Shown here: in pieces, positions 1 through 7,244 of the stretch
Layout of the letters: the number at the start of each line of letters is the position of its first letter
Position numbering within the stretch: the first letter of the stretch is position 1
Source: JBBDRV01 sp040905285
GTDB taxonomy: Bacteria > Bacteroidota > Rhodothermia > Balneolales > Balneolaceae
Length of the DNA: 25,628 bases
Assembly: GCA_040905285.1 (NCBI GenBank)
Contig: JBBDRV010000175.1
Location: 1-25,628 of the forward strand
Direction: 5' to 3'
Made by a program: the position numbers and the translations under genes
The notes under the pieces: model-generated
Database searches by the model: none
Told to the model about the DNA's origin: nothing
The model's input: only the letters and a program-made list of their open reading frames with translations

Positions 1-486
1 GAACTGATCGAGGCTGCTGTGCTTAAGCATGTTCATCATGGTGCCCGTACTGTCGATCTGGCTGAGGTCGTCTCCCGGCCGCCAGTTTCTGGTTTCAGGC
101 TGCCGTTCCAGTCCCTTTCCCGAGTAAGGGGATTTATGGTTGCCTGCTCCCCCCTTTTTTAACTGGTTGAAAATCTGTTCAAGGGATTTTTTCCGGATGC
201 TCTGGGAGGCTTTTCCGGTGGGAATCATCACAGACAGGTCATCGTCGAATTCAATGTATCCCCTGTTTTTCATCTCCTCGACAAATTGTCCGATACCGTA
301 GCCCTCCTCAAACTGATCGGTCAATCCGTATTCCTTGTCCAGTTCTGTCAGCCACTTCAGCGACTGGGCCACATCCCCTCCGGACAAAGTCAGTAATTCC
401 TGGAAAAGGTCCCAGAGAGTTTCGAAAGGAGGTTTATCTTTTCTCCGGTTGTACTTATCATCCCATTGTAAATATCTGAATCTCAT
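1..486 (-). CDS. VWA-domain-type protein, N-terminal part (runs off the left edge)
   Basis: An open frame on the minus strand begins with ATG at 486-484 and stays open for 162 codons to the window edge, so only the N-terminus is visible. It starts MRFRYLQWDD, then has PPFETLWDLFQELL, a GGDVAQSLKWL stretch, and a KSLEQIFNQLKKGG segment followed by a basic, Gly-rich linker. From memory this resembles the N-terminal region of Bacteroidota proteins that carry a C-terminal von Willebrand A (CoxE-like) domain and are often found with a MoxR-type AAA+ ATPase. The VWA domain itself and its MIDAS residues would lie outside the window, so the family call cannot be confirmed here. No start codon is available further upstream in frame, and no clear ribosome binding site precedes the ATG. 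The gene diverges from rnhB across a 249-nt gap. Confidence 0.6.
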   Translation of the reverse strand, partial: MRFRYLQWDDKYNRRKDKPPFETLWDLFQELLTLSGGDVAQSLKWLTELDKEYGLTDQFEEGYGIGQFVEEMKNRGYIEFDDDLSVMIPTGKASQSIRKKSLEQIFNQLKKGGAGNHKSPYSGKGLERQPETRNWRPGDDLSQIDSTGTMMNMLKHSSLDQF

Positions 487-516
487 AATATCTATTCTGT
501 ATGATAACCATTCTGA

Positions 517-544
517 ATAATCAGGATCATATAATCAGGATCAT
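517..544. repeat. Two-copy 14-bp tandem repeat
   Basis: The unit ATAATCAGGATCAT occurs twice back to back (517-530 and 531-544). It lies in the 249-nt divergent gap, 31 nt upstream of the VWA-type gene start. A small inverted repeat, ACCTG (557-561) / CAGGT (567-571), follows. It could be a regulatory site or simply a recent slippage duplication. Confidence 0.8.
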
Positions 545-735
545 GCAGTATTATAAACCTGTTCTGCAGGTAAAACATTGCACCGGAAAGGCTGTTTCCG
601 TAAATGCGGACCTGACGCGACAGAAAAATGACTGAACCGCCTGTCCTGACTCTCTAAAACCTGTTCAATGTTAAATAGTGGCAAGCCCGGCCAATTTACT
701 GCCGGATACCCTGAACGGCAAAACGGACATGCCCG

Positions 736-1398
736 ATGAACGATTCGATCGATCGTCTAAAAATAGAAAAGTCTCTCTGGTCTCAAAACTATAAACGGGT
801 GATGGGGCTGGATGAGGTCGGCAGGGGCTGTCTGTCCGGACCTGTGGTCGCTGCGGGTGTGGTCCTGGCTCCCGGTACACAACAGACAGAGTATGTGGAC
901 AGCAAGTGCATCCCGGAAGCAGAGAGGAGGCGTCTTGCCGCCCGTATCAGAAAGGAGGCGGTTTTCTGGACGATCAAATCCTGTGACCCGACAGTAATAG
1001 ACCGCATCAATATACTGAACGCATCTGTCAACGCGATGATGCAGTGTGCAGAGTCAGGCGGGAATCCTGATTTTTTACTTATTGACGGCAACAGATATGC
1101 CTCTTCTATTATCCCTTACCAATGTATCGTGGGGGGAGATAATCTGTCTGCCTCGATAGGGGCGGCTTCCATTCTGGCAAAGGTGTTCCGGGATGGACTG
1201 ATGAGGGAACTGCACTCGGAATATCCTGTTTACGGCTGGGATACCAACGTGGGGTATCCCACAAGGAAACATTTTGAAGGTTTGAAAAAACACGGATATA
1301 CACCGTACCACAGGCGCAGTTTCAGACTGCGGACAAAACGCGCGTTCACTGGAAATGGAACTGGGTACGACAAGTCATATTCCGGGCCGGGTGCCTGA
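736..1398 (+). CDS. rnhB: Ribonuclease HII
   Basis: This 220-residue protein is a type 2 RNase H. It cuts the RNA strand of RNA:DNA hybrids and nicks at single ribonucleotides in DNA, starting ribonucleotide excision repair. The N-terminal motif GLDEVGRGCLSGPVVAAG gives catalytic D26 and E27. LLIDGN supplies D117. The segment GGDNLSASIGAASILAKVFRD supplies the fourth acidic residue (D135 or D153; family members differ in which is assigned). The conserved GYPTRKH segment follows. Length fits the family (about 200-230), and the last 25 residues are an unconserved basic tail. The ATG at 736 leaves about 22 residues before the first motif, which is normal; no strong Shine-Dalgarno is seen. The gene stands alone and converges on rodA. 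Confidence 0.96.
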   Translation: MNDSIDRLKIEKSLWSQNYKRVMGLDEVGRGCLSGPVVAAGVVLAPGTQQTEYVDSKCIPEAERRRLAARIRKEAVFWTIKSCDPTVIDRINILNASVNAMMQCAESGGNPDFLLIDGNRYASSIIPYQCIVGGDNLSASIGAASILAKVFRDGLMRELHSEYPVYGWDTNVGYPTRKHFEGLKKHGYTPYHRRSFRLRTKRAFTGNGTGYDKSYSGPGA

Positions 1399-1403
1399 GG
1401 AAT

Positions 1404-1424
1404 CGCCGGCAGGAATGACCGGCG
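1404..1424. terminator. GC-rich hairpin between convergent rnhB and rodA
   Basis: CGCCGG (1404-1409) and CCGGCG (1419-1424) form a perfect 6-bp stem with a 9-nt loop in the 44-nt gap between the two convergent stop codons. Its position suits a shared bidirectional terminator, but neither strand has a T-run after it, so it is not a canonical intrinsic terminator. Confidence 0.35.
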
Positions 1425-1442
1425 TGACGACTGCAGGAAAGG

Positions 1443-2693
1443 TTAGCTGTAAATGCTGAATGATCGTTTATAGAAATCCATGTTCAGGCATATCGCCAGA
1501 AGGAGCGAATTAGTCAGAAAAGCGGATCCTCCATAGCTTATGAATGGCAGGGGCAGGCCGATTACCGGCATGATTGCCAGGGAACTGGCGATATTGATCG
1601 TGAAATTGATGAAGTATACAGCGGCCACACTGACGATAACCAGCTGGGCAAAGGGGTGCTTATGACTGGAAGCCATATTGAGCAGCCTTAAAAACAGCAT
1701 TAGGAACAGGATCATGATTATGCCTGCACCGACAAAGCCGAACTCTTCACTGACAACGCAAAAAATGAAGTCAGTCCACTGTTCGGGCAAAAACCTGAGC
1801 TGGGTCTGAGTGCCTTCCATAAATCCTTTCCCGGTAACTCCTCCGGATCCGATGGCCGTTGTCGCCTGCAGGATATTCCAGCCTGAACCCTGGGGATCCA
1901 CTGAAGGATTGACAAACGCTTCGATACGTGCTGCCTGGTGGGACTGAAGGACCTGTTTCAGGGCCACCTCTGTTCCGACAACCGTAAGGAGGCCGAGAAC
2001 AAGAGAGGTAAAACTGATCCAGTTTCTTCTCTGGATAAAGAAAATACAGATCGTGATAATAATCGTTGCGAGAATCCCCCACTGCCAGTGAATGACAGAG
2101 AAATATCCGATAATAGCCGGAGAGATCATCAAAAGCGAAATCCCGTGAGGCAGTCCGGACCAGAAGAGCATGAATGGCAGCAACCCGAGAAAAATGACAG
2201 CCACACCGGCTTCATTCTGCAAAATGAGCAAAACAACCGGTACTGCAAAAAAAAGAAGAGTGACCAGAGCGGTTTTTAAATTTTCTGCTGAAATGTCGCG
2301 GCGGTTTGTCAGGTAATTTGCAGCTGCCAGAATAGTGGCCAACTTCATGAATTCGGCTACTTGCATGTTAAAAGGGCCAATCTGAAGCCAGCTTCTGGAT
2401 CCGCTGACTTCAGATCCAAAGAAAACGGTGATGACCATAAGCAGCGTGGCAAGTCCATAAAGAATAAAGGAGAGTCCCTGGAATGTCCGGGGAGAAACGA
2501 ACTGCACGGCAAAAATGACGACCCCGGAAATGGCGACCCAGGCAGCCTGCCGCAAAAAATTCTCCTGGATATAACTTGGCAGAAAGGCAGAGACCGGGCC
2601 CTGGGTTGCACTGTAAATGGCGACAAGGCCGATCGTGGACAGGGCTGCCCAGATCAGGACCAGCGGCCAGTTCAATTCCCTGAAGCTAATCAT
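1443..2693 (-). CDS. rodA: RodA, SEDS-family peptidoglycan glycosyltransferase
   Basis: This 416-residue polytopic membrane protein polymerises lipid II into glycan strands for lateral wall growth, working with the class B transpeptidase PBP2 encoded just upstream. About ten hydrophobic segments are visible from residue 9 to the C-terminus. The large extracytoplasmic loop holds the SEDS signature around IGSGGVTGKGFMEGTQTQ (281-298) and FLPEQWTDFIF, where D308 matches the catalytic aspartate of the family. The conserved SRSWLQIG...Q-x-x-E region is at 99-114, but reads QVAE where QPSE or QPAE is usual. The C-terminal PFISYGGS motif typical of SEDS proteins is present. The ATG at 2693 overlaps the mrdA stop by one base (TAATG), pointing to translational coupling. 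It is the last gene of the mreBCD-mrdA-rodA operon. Confidence 0.96.
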   Translation of the reverse strand: MISFRELNWPLVLIWAALSTIGLVAIYSATQGPVSAFLPSYIQENFLRQAAWVAISGVVIFAVQFVSPRTFQGLSFILYGLATLLMVITVFFGSEVSGSRSWLQIGPFNMQVAEFMKLATILAAANYLTNRRDISAENLKTALVTLLFFAVPVVLLILQNEAGVAVIFLGLLPFMLFWSGLPHGISLLMISPAIIGYFSVIHWQWGILATIIITICIFFIQRRNWISFTSLVLGLLTVVGTEVALKQVLQSHQAARIEAFVNPSVDPQGSGWNILQATTAIGSGGVTGKGFMEGTQTQLRFLPEQWTDFIFCVVSEEFGFVGAGIIMILFLMLFLRLLNMASSHKHPFAQLVIVSVAAVYFINFTINIASSLAIMPVIGLPLPFISYGGSAFLTNSLLLAICLNMDFYKRSFSIYS

Positions 2694-4570
2694 TATTCGA
2701 CCCCCGTTTCCAGTAGTATTTCATCCTGAACCTGCTCCGTTTCGCCATCCGGAGTAACGGAGCGGGGTGTAAAGTTCAACACGTAATCGAGCACATGCTG
2801 TCGTTCAATTTCACCTTTCAGGTATTGTTCAATAACGAGAGCTGCCACGGGCGCTGCAGAAATAGAGCCGAATCCCGCATTTTCGACCAGTACCGCAACA
2901 GCAATCTGCGGATCGTCAAAAGGTGCATATGCAATGTACCAGCCGTGATTTTCGCCGTGTGGGTTTTGAGATGTCCCTGTTTTCCCGGCGACGGCTATGT
3001 CATTCAGATCGGAATACCAGCGGCCGCTCCCCTCTTCAACAACCCCTCTCATTCCCTGCCGGACAATTTGCAGGTGATCCTCACGCACCCACTCGATTCT
3101 GGTTCGTTCCGGGTTGGTGTAGCTGACGCTTCCGTCCCCCTTGAAAATACCGCGGACAAGATGCGGCTGGACCCTGAATCCGCCATTGGCTATAGATGAA
3201 ACGGCCACAGCCATTTGCAGGGGGGAGACGGATACCATACCCTGCCCCACACCCAGACTCATCAGATCACCCACTCCCCATCCGCGTTCACCAAAGTTGG
3301 CATTCATGTACGTGCTGTCCGGCATGATTCCGGAGGTTTCAAACGGGAGGTCGATGTGGTTCTTCCGGCCGATCCCGAAATCTTTTGCAAGGCGGCTCCA
3401 GGTATTCAGATAGCCCTCTGTGGCAATCCTGTCCATCATGTGAAAAAAGAAGGTATTGCTCGATTTGGTGAGTGCCTTTACCAGGTCATAATTACCCACA
3501 TCGGCAAGGTCTCCGTAGGGACGTCCCCGCATGTAGGCTCCACTGTTGTATATCTGAGTGTCTTTGGTAATGAGCCCCAGGTGGAGACCGATCAGGCCCA
3601 TGAATGGCTTGAAGGTGGATCCGGGCGGCTGTAGCGAAGAAATGGCCCTGTTGAAAAGAGGTGTTTCCTTGTTGAGGTTGACGGAACTCCAGTAGTCGCC
3701 GTCAACACGGCCCGCCAGGCGGGAGATATCATACTGGGGCGCGCTTACGATTGAGAGAATCTCTCCGGAATTCGGATCCATGGCTACCAGACCGCCTCTT
3801 TTGCCCTCCATCAGTTTTTCAGCCAATTCCTGCAGGCCGGCGTCCAGGGTGCTGATGACGTCGTTTCCTTTAACGGGTGCGATATTCATCTGGTTATCGT
3901 CGTAATCGCCCAGGGCCTGACCGTACGCGTTTACCCGATTATACTCGGTGCCGAGTTCCCCTTTCAGGTAATCTTCATAGACCATTTCAACTCCGCTCTT
4001 CCCGATTTTATCCCCCAGCCGGATTGTCCCCGAGTCCAGATATTCTTTCCTTGTTGCCTCCCGCAGGTAACCGAGGGCATGGGAAGCTTTAAAATCGTGC
4101 GGATAATGTCTCTTGCTTTCTATCTGGTGGCTGATACCCGGCAACTGCCATATATTTTCCTGGATATTGGAGAAAACGTCAAAACTGACTTCCGTAAAGA
4201 GCCGGGAGGTGCGGTGCCAGGAATATTGCTGGGCTGCATGCAGACGGTCCGCAACCTCTTCTTCGTCTATATCGAGCAGACCGGCCAGCAGGGACGTTTT
4301 CGACATGTCAAAACTTGCGGGGGTCACTGTAATCGAGTAGATCGGTTCATTTTCAACAATGATCGTCCCGTTGCGATCATAAATCAGTCCGCGTGCCGGA
4401 TGTATAAATTCCTGCCTGATAAAATTCTCCTTGCTAAGGGGGGCGTACGTATCATAACTGAGAATCTGCAGCTGAAACAGGCGCCCCAGCATAATCAGCC
4501 AGACCAGAATGATGACGGACTGAATAATCCGGGAGGATGTTTTAATATTGTGTCGATGTTTCGGTGACAT
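2693..4570 (-). CDS. mrdA: Penicillin-binding protein 2, class B D,D-transpeptidase
   Basis: This 625-residue protein cross-links peptidoglycan in the elongasome. It has one N-terminal membrane anchor (about 15-36), an N-terminal dimerisation/pedestal region starting at HPARGLIYDRNG (57-68), and a C-terminal transpeptidase domain. All three active-site motifs are visible: S318-T-F-K321 (in PPGSTFKP, S318 being the acyl-enzyme serine), S370-S-N372, and K530-T-G532. The GKSGVE segment (190-195) is typical of PBP2. Length matches the family (about 600-650). It starts 2 nt after the mreD stop and its own stop overlaps the rodA start, giving the usual PBP2-RodA pair. The last ~30 residues are an acidic, unconserved tail. 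The family is the target of mecillinam-type beta-lactams. Confidence 0.96.
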   Translation of the reverse strand: MSPKHRHNIKTSSRIIQSVIILVWLIMLGRLFQLQILSYDTYAPLSKENFIRQEFIHPARGLIYDRNGTIIVENEPIYSITVTPASFDMSKTSLLAGLLDIDEEEVADRLHAAQQYSWHRTSRLFTEVSFDVFSNIQENIWQLPGISHQIESKRHYPHDFKASHALGYLREATRKEYLDSGTIRLGDKIGKSGVEMVYEDYLKGELGTEYNRVNAYGQALGDYDDNQMNIAPVKGNDVISTLDAGLQELAEKLMEGKRGGLVAMDPNSGEILSIVSAPQYDISRLAGRVDGDYWSSVNLNKETPLFNRAISSLQPPGSTFKPFMGLIGLHLGLITKDTQIYNSGAYMRGRPYGDLADVGNYDLVKALTKSSNTFFFHMMDRIATEGYLNTWSRLAKDFGIGRKNHIDLPFETSGIMPDSTYMNANFGERGWGVGDLMSLGVGQGMVSVSPLQMAVAVSSIANGGFRVQPHLVRGIFKGDGSVSYTNPERTRIEWVREDHLQIVRQGMRGVVEEGSGRWYSDLNDIAVAGKTGTSQNPHGENHGWYIAYAPFDDPQIAVAVLVENAGFGSISAAPVAALVIEQYLKGEIERQHVLDYVLNFTPRSVTPDGETEQVQDEILLETGVE

Positions 4571-4572
4571 TT

Positions 4573-5046
4573 TTATCCGGTCCTGACGAGATAGAGAAAA
4601 CTTCCAATGAGGGCTGTATAGATACTGCCGATTATAAGCATGGACCAGGCGAGTAACGCACTGGAGTATAATTCCACAAACGTACTGAGACTGATAAATA
4701 TCAGGTTGTGCAGAAAAGCGGCAGCAAGAAGAACAAGAAAACTCTGCCAGAGTATAATGCGGTTCTCAGACACTTTGTTTAAATAATTGTACGCAATGAA
4801 TATTAAAAGGGTTTTAGAGAAGGTATGCAAGCCCCAGAGATCCGTCATGGAATCCTGCAGAAGACCGAAAACGGCTGCATAAATCAATGTTTCAGTGCGG
4901 TTCTTTTTTGTGCAGAGCCACAGAAGATAGATCAGGACCAGATCAGGTTCAGAGCCATAAATCTGCAGGTGCCTGAACAGGATAACCTGCATGGCAAGCA
5001 TGGCAAGACCGACGAACAGATCCCGTATCTGGGCACTCTGATTCAA
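4573..5046 (-). CDS. mreD: MreD, rod-shape-determining membrane protein
   Basis: This 157-residue protein is almost wholly hydrophobic, with about five membrane segments. It is the integral membrane member of the MreBCD complex that links cytoplasmic MreB to the wall-synthesis enzymes. Sequence conservation in MreD is low, so the call rests on length, topology, the internal GLLQDSMTDLWGLHTF region (typical of MreD) and its position between mreC and mrdA. The start is a TTG (5046-5044), not ATG. This TTG overlaps the mreC stop in the tetranucleotide TTGA, the same geometry as the common ATGA coupling, which supports this start. The nearest in-frame ATG is far inside the first membrane segment. 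Confidence 0.9.
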   Translation of the reverse strand: MNQSAQIRDLFVGLAMLAMQVILFRHLQIYGSEPDLVLIYLLWLCTKKNRTETLIYAAVFGLLQDSMTDLWGLHTFSKTLLIFIAYNYLNKVSENRIILWQSFLVLLAAAFLHNLIFISLSTFVELYSSALLAWSMLIIGSIYTALIGSFLYLVRTG

Positions 5047-5882
5047 AATAGCTCCTGCTGCTGCTCTGACAGATCCTGTATGACCGTATCCGGTTCAAAG
5101 CCAAGGATAAAGCCTTCAGCCAGTGTGTGGAGATTGACAAAAGGACGCACATAGATCATTTTCGTTTCTATACCCTCCCCGGGCTCCACCCTGATTATCT
5201 CGCCAATGGGTATGTTGGCAGGGTACTGATTGCTGAATCCGGACGTTTCCACAATTTGTCCCGGCTCAACCGCAATAGTCTGGGGAACATGCTGCATAAC
5301 CAACTCATCATATTTGCGACCCTGCCAGGAAACAATGCCAAATGCCCTGCTGTCCTGTACCCGGGCGCTTATTTTGAAAAGAGAGTGTGTATAGGGCATG
5401 ACCTGGGAATAGCTGCCGGTCGTAAGAATGACTGATCCGACCAGTCCGTCTGAATTGACAACCGGCATGCCGGTCTCTGCACCGTTGTCGGAACCTGCAC
5501 TTACGGTCAGTGCGTTGTTCAGGCTTGTCAGCTCCTTGGATATAATGGTGACCGGTATCAGGGGGTAGTCCGTGGATTCCCGGAAATTCAGCAGGTCGCG
5601 CAATATTCTGTTCTGCTGTTCCACCGATCTCAATCTGCTGAGTTCATCCTGAAGGAGCACATTCTGGCGTTGCAGATAGGTATTTGTATTCAGTGCCTGC
5701 CGGTATACCCGTATGACGGAAAGGGGCTGCTCAAGGTAACTCAGTACAGTGACAGACGCTTTCCGCACATTGTGCAAACCTCCCTCATGCCGCGATATCA
5801 TAAGCGATACAGCGAAAATCAGGATAAATGCAGTAATAAGGAAGTCTTTCGCATCAGTTATGCGGGGTAGTCGGAATCGCAT
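5043..5882 (-). CDS. mreC: MreC, rod-shape-determining protein
   Basis: This 279-residue protein has a short cytoplasmic N-terminus, one membrane helix (about 13-30), a periplasmic coiled coil (about 63-100, rich in Leu/Gln/Glu heptads) and then the double beta-barrel domain. Landmarks of the family are GMPVVNSDGLVGSV (about 138-151) and GQIVETSGFSNQYPANIPIGEI (about 209-230). MreC binds PBP2 and helps switch on PBP2-RodA activity. Length is normal. It begins 18 nt after the mreB stop with ATG at 5882, and its TGA overlaps the TTG start of mreD. Confidence 0.95.
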   Translation of the reverse strand: MRFRLPRITDAKDFLITAFILIFAVSLMISRHEGGLHNVRKASVTVLSYLEQPLSVIRVYRQALNTNTYLQRQNVLLQDELSRLRSVEQQNRILRDLLNFRESTDYPLIPVTIISKELTSLNNALTVSAGSDNGAETGMPVVNSDGLVGSVILTTGSYSQVMPYTHSLFKISARVQDSRAFGIVSWQGRKYDELVMQHVPQTIAVEPGQIVETSGFSNQYPANIPIGEIIRVEPGEGIETKMIYVRPFVNLHTLAEGFILGFEPDTVIQDLSEQQQELF

Positions 5883-5900
5883 TCACTATTTGCATCATTG

Positions 5901-6974
5901 TCAGGAGACAACGCTCCTGTAGTAGTCAAGATTTTCCAGTATGGCGCCCGTGCCACGGACAACTGCAGTCAGGGGATCTTCCGCTATATGCACAGGAAGA
6001 TCGGTTGTCTCTGTAATCAGTTTGTCGAGATTTTTGAGCATGGCACCGCCGCCGGTCAGCATGATTCCCCGGTCCAGAATATCAGCGGAAAGCTCCGGTG
6101 GTGTTTGTTCGAGAGATTTTGTAATCGCTTCAACAATCGTATTAACCGATTCGGAAATCGCTTCACGTACGTCTTTGGACGTAACCTGACGGGTTCTGGG
6201 GACACCGTTCACCAGATCACGGCCTTTGGTAATTATTTCCAGCTCCTCATCCAGAGGAGCGGCAGAGCCTATTTCACACTTGATTCTTTCAGCTGTCCGT
6301 TCTCCGATCAGCAGGTTGTGATTTCGCCTGAAATAGCTGATGATATCTTCATTCAGCTCATCCCCGCCCAGCCGTACAGACTGGGCATAAACGATACCCG
6401 AAAGGGCAATAACGGCTATCTCTGTTGTTCCGCCGCCGATATCAACGATCATGTTGCCGACAGGCTCGTGGACGTTGAGCCCGATGCCGATAGCCGCTGC
6501 CATCGGCTCATCGACAAGGTAAACTTCTTTTGCACCGGCATGTTCTGCACTGTCGCGCACAGCCCGGCGTTCAACTTCCGTGATGCCGCTCGGAACACAG
6601 ACAACCATTTGCCGGGTGGTTGAGTACCACTTTCTCTTCACATTCTTGATCATTCCCCGGATCATCAGTTCCGCAACTTCAAAATCAGCAATAACACCAT
6701 CCCGCAGAGGCCGTACCGTGCGGATATTCTTGTGTGTCTTTTCGTGCATCAGTTGCGCTTCGTGACCGATCGCTACAGGTTGTCCCTGATTGTTAAGGGC
6801 GACAATAGAGGGCTCGTTTAGTACAATGCCCTTGTTTCTGGAATAAACCAGTGTATTGGCCGTGCCTAAATCGATAGCAATATCTGTATATAAAAAGCCG
6901 AGAAAACCCGGTTTTGCCTGGTTTTGAGCTTTACCGTTTGTGTGCTGCTGAGCAAGGGTGTCCGTCGAGGGCAT
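5901..6974 (-). CDS. mreB: MreB, actin-like rod-shape protein
   Basis: This 357-residue protein is the bacterial actin that forms membrane-bound filaments and orients lateral wall synthesis. The actin/Hsp70 ATPase fold motifs are intact: phosphate-1 DLGTANT (35-41), the VPSGITEVERRAV connection (128-140), phosphate-2 VDIGGGTTE (177-185), and LTGGGAML near the C-terminus (adenosine motif). The N-terminus carries about 20 more residues than E. coli MreB before the first beta strand: a polar, Gln/Asn-rich stretch with no alternative ATG inside it, followed by FLGFLYTD, which could be the membrane-contacting segment. The ATG at 6974 has no good Shine-Dalgarno. It is the first gene of the mre operon, preceded by a 270-nt gap after purH. 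Confidence 0.97.
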   Translation of the reverse strand: MPSTDTLAQQHTNGKAQNQAKPGFLGFLYTDIAIDLGTANTLVYSRNKGIVLNEPSIVALNNQGQPVAIGHEAQLMHEKTHKNIRTVRPLRDGVIADFEVAELMIRGMIKNVKRKWYSTTRQMVVCVPSGITEVERRAVRDSAEHAGAKEVYLVDEPMAAAIGIGLNVHEPVGNMIVDIGGGTTEIAVIALSGIVYAQSVRLGGDELNEDIISYFRRNHNLLIGERTAERIKCEIGSAAPLDEELEIITKGRDLVNGVPRTRQVTSKDVREAISESVNTIVEAITKSLEQTPPELSADILDRGIMLTGGGAMLKNLDKLITETTDLPVHIAEDPLTAVVRGTGAILENLDYYRSVVS

Positions 6975-7244
6975 AGTTGAGGAGTGTTAACTTACTTTAA
7001 GGGCAATTCGCACTAAAAATACGACATTGTATCTCTATTTGCGAATGGAAGATACATCTATTTTATTGTTTTCATTACAACAGCGAATGCAATCTGCGAC
7101 AGCAGATGACGGGCATTTGCTACAAGCGGCTAATGGAATACACGACAGATGTCACCTGCCGTTGACAGTTCACGCCTCTTCACCGGCTGCAGAACAGGGC
7201 GGGTTTCACTGACGATTCCGCGTGCCTGACAATCCCGTGACTGT
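6975..7244 (-). promoter_or_regulatory. purH-mreB intergenic gap, probable mreB promoter region
   Basis: This 270-nt gap holds no credible gene. On the minus strand a TACAAT hexamer (7031-7026) lies about 50 nt upstream of the mreB start and matches a -10 box at five of six positions, but no good -35 box sits at the right distance. A 6-bp hairpin ATCTGC (7092-7097) / GCAGAT (7102-7107) lies mid-gap. No clear intrinsic terminator follows purH, so read-through from the pur genes into mreB is possible. Confidence 0.3.

Noticed and set aside
5898..6623. A 241-codon plus-strand frame
   Set aside because: It is antisense to mreB and reflects codon bias on the other strand.
7164..7169. A plus-strand TTGACA hexamer as a promoter
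   Set aside because: No -10 box lies at 15-19 nt downstream and no plus-strand gene follows.
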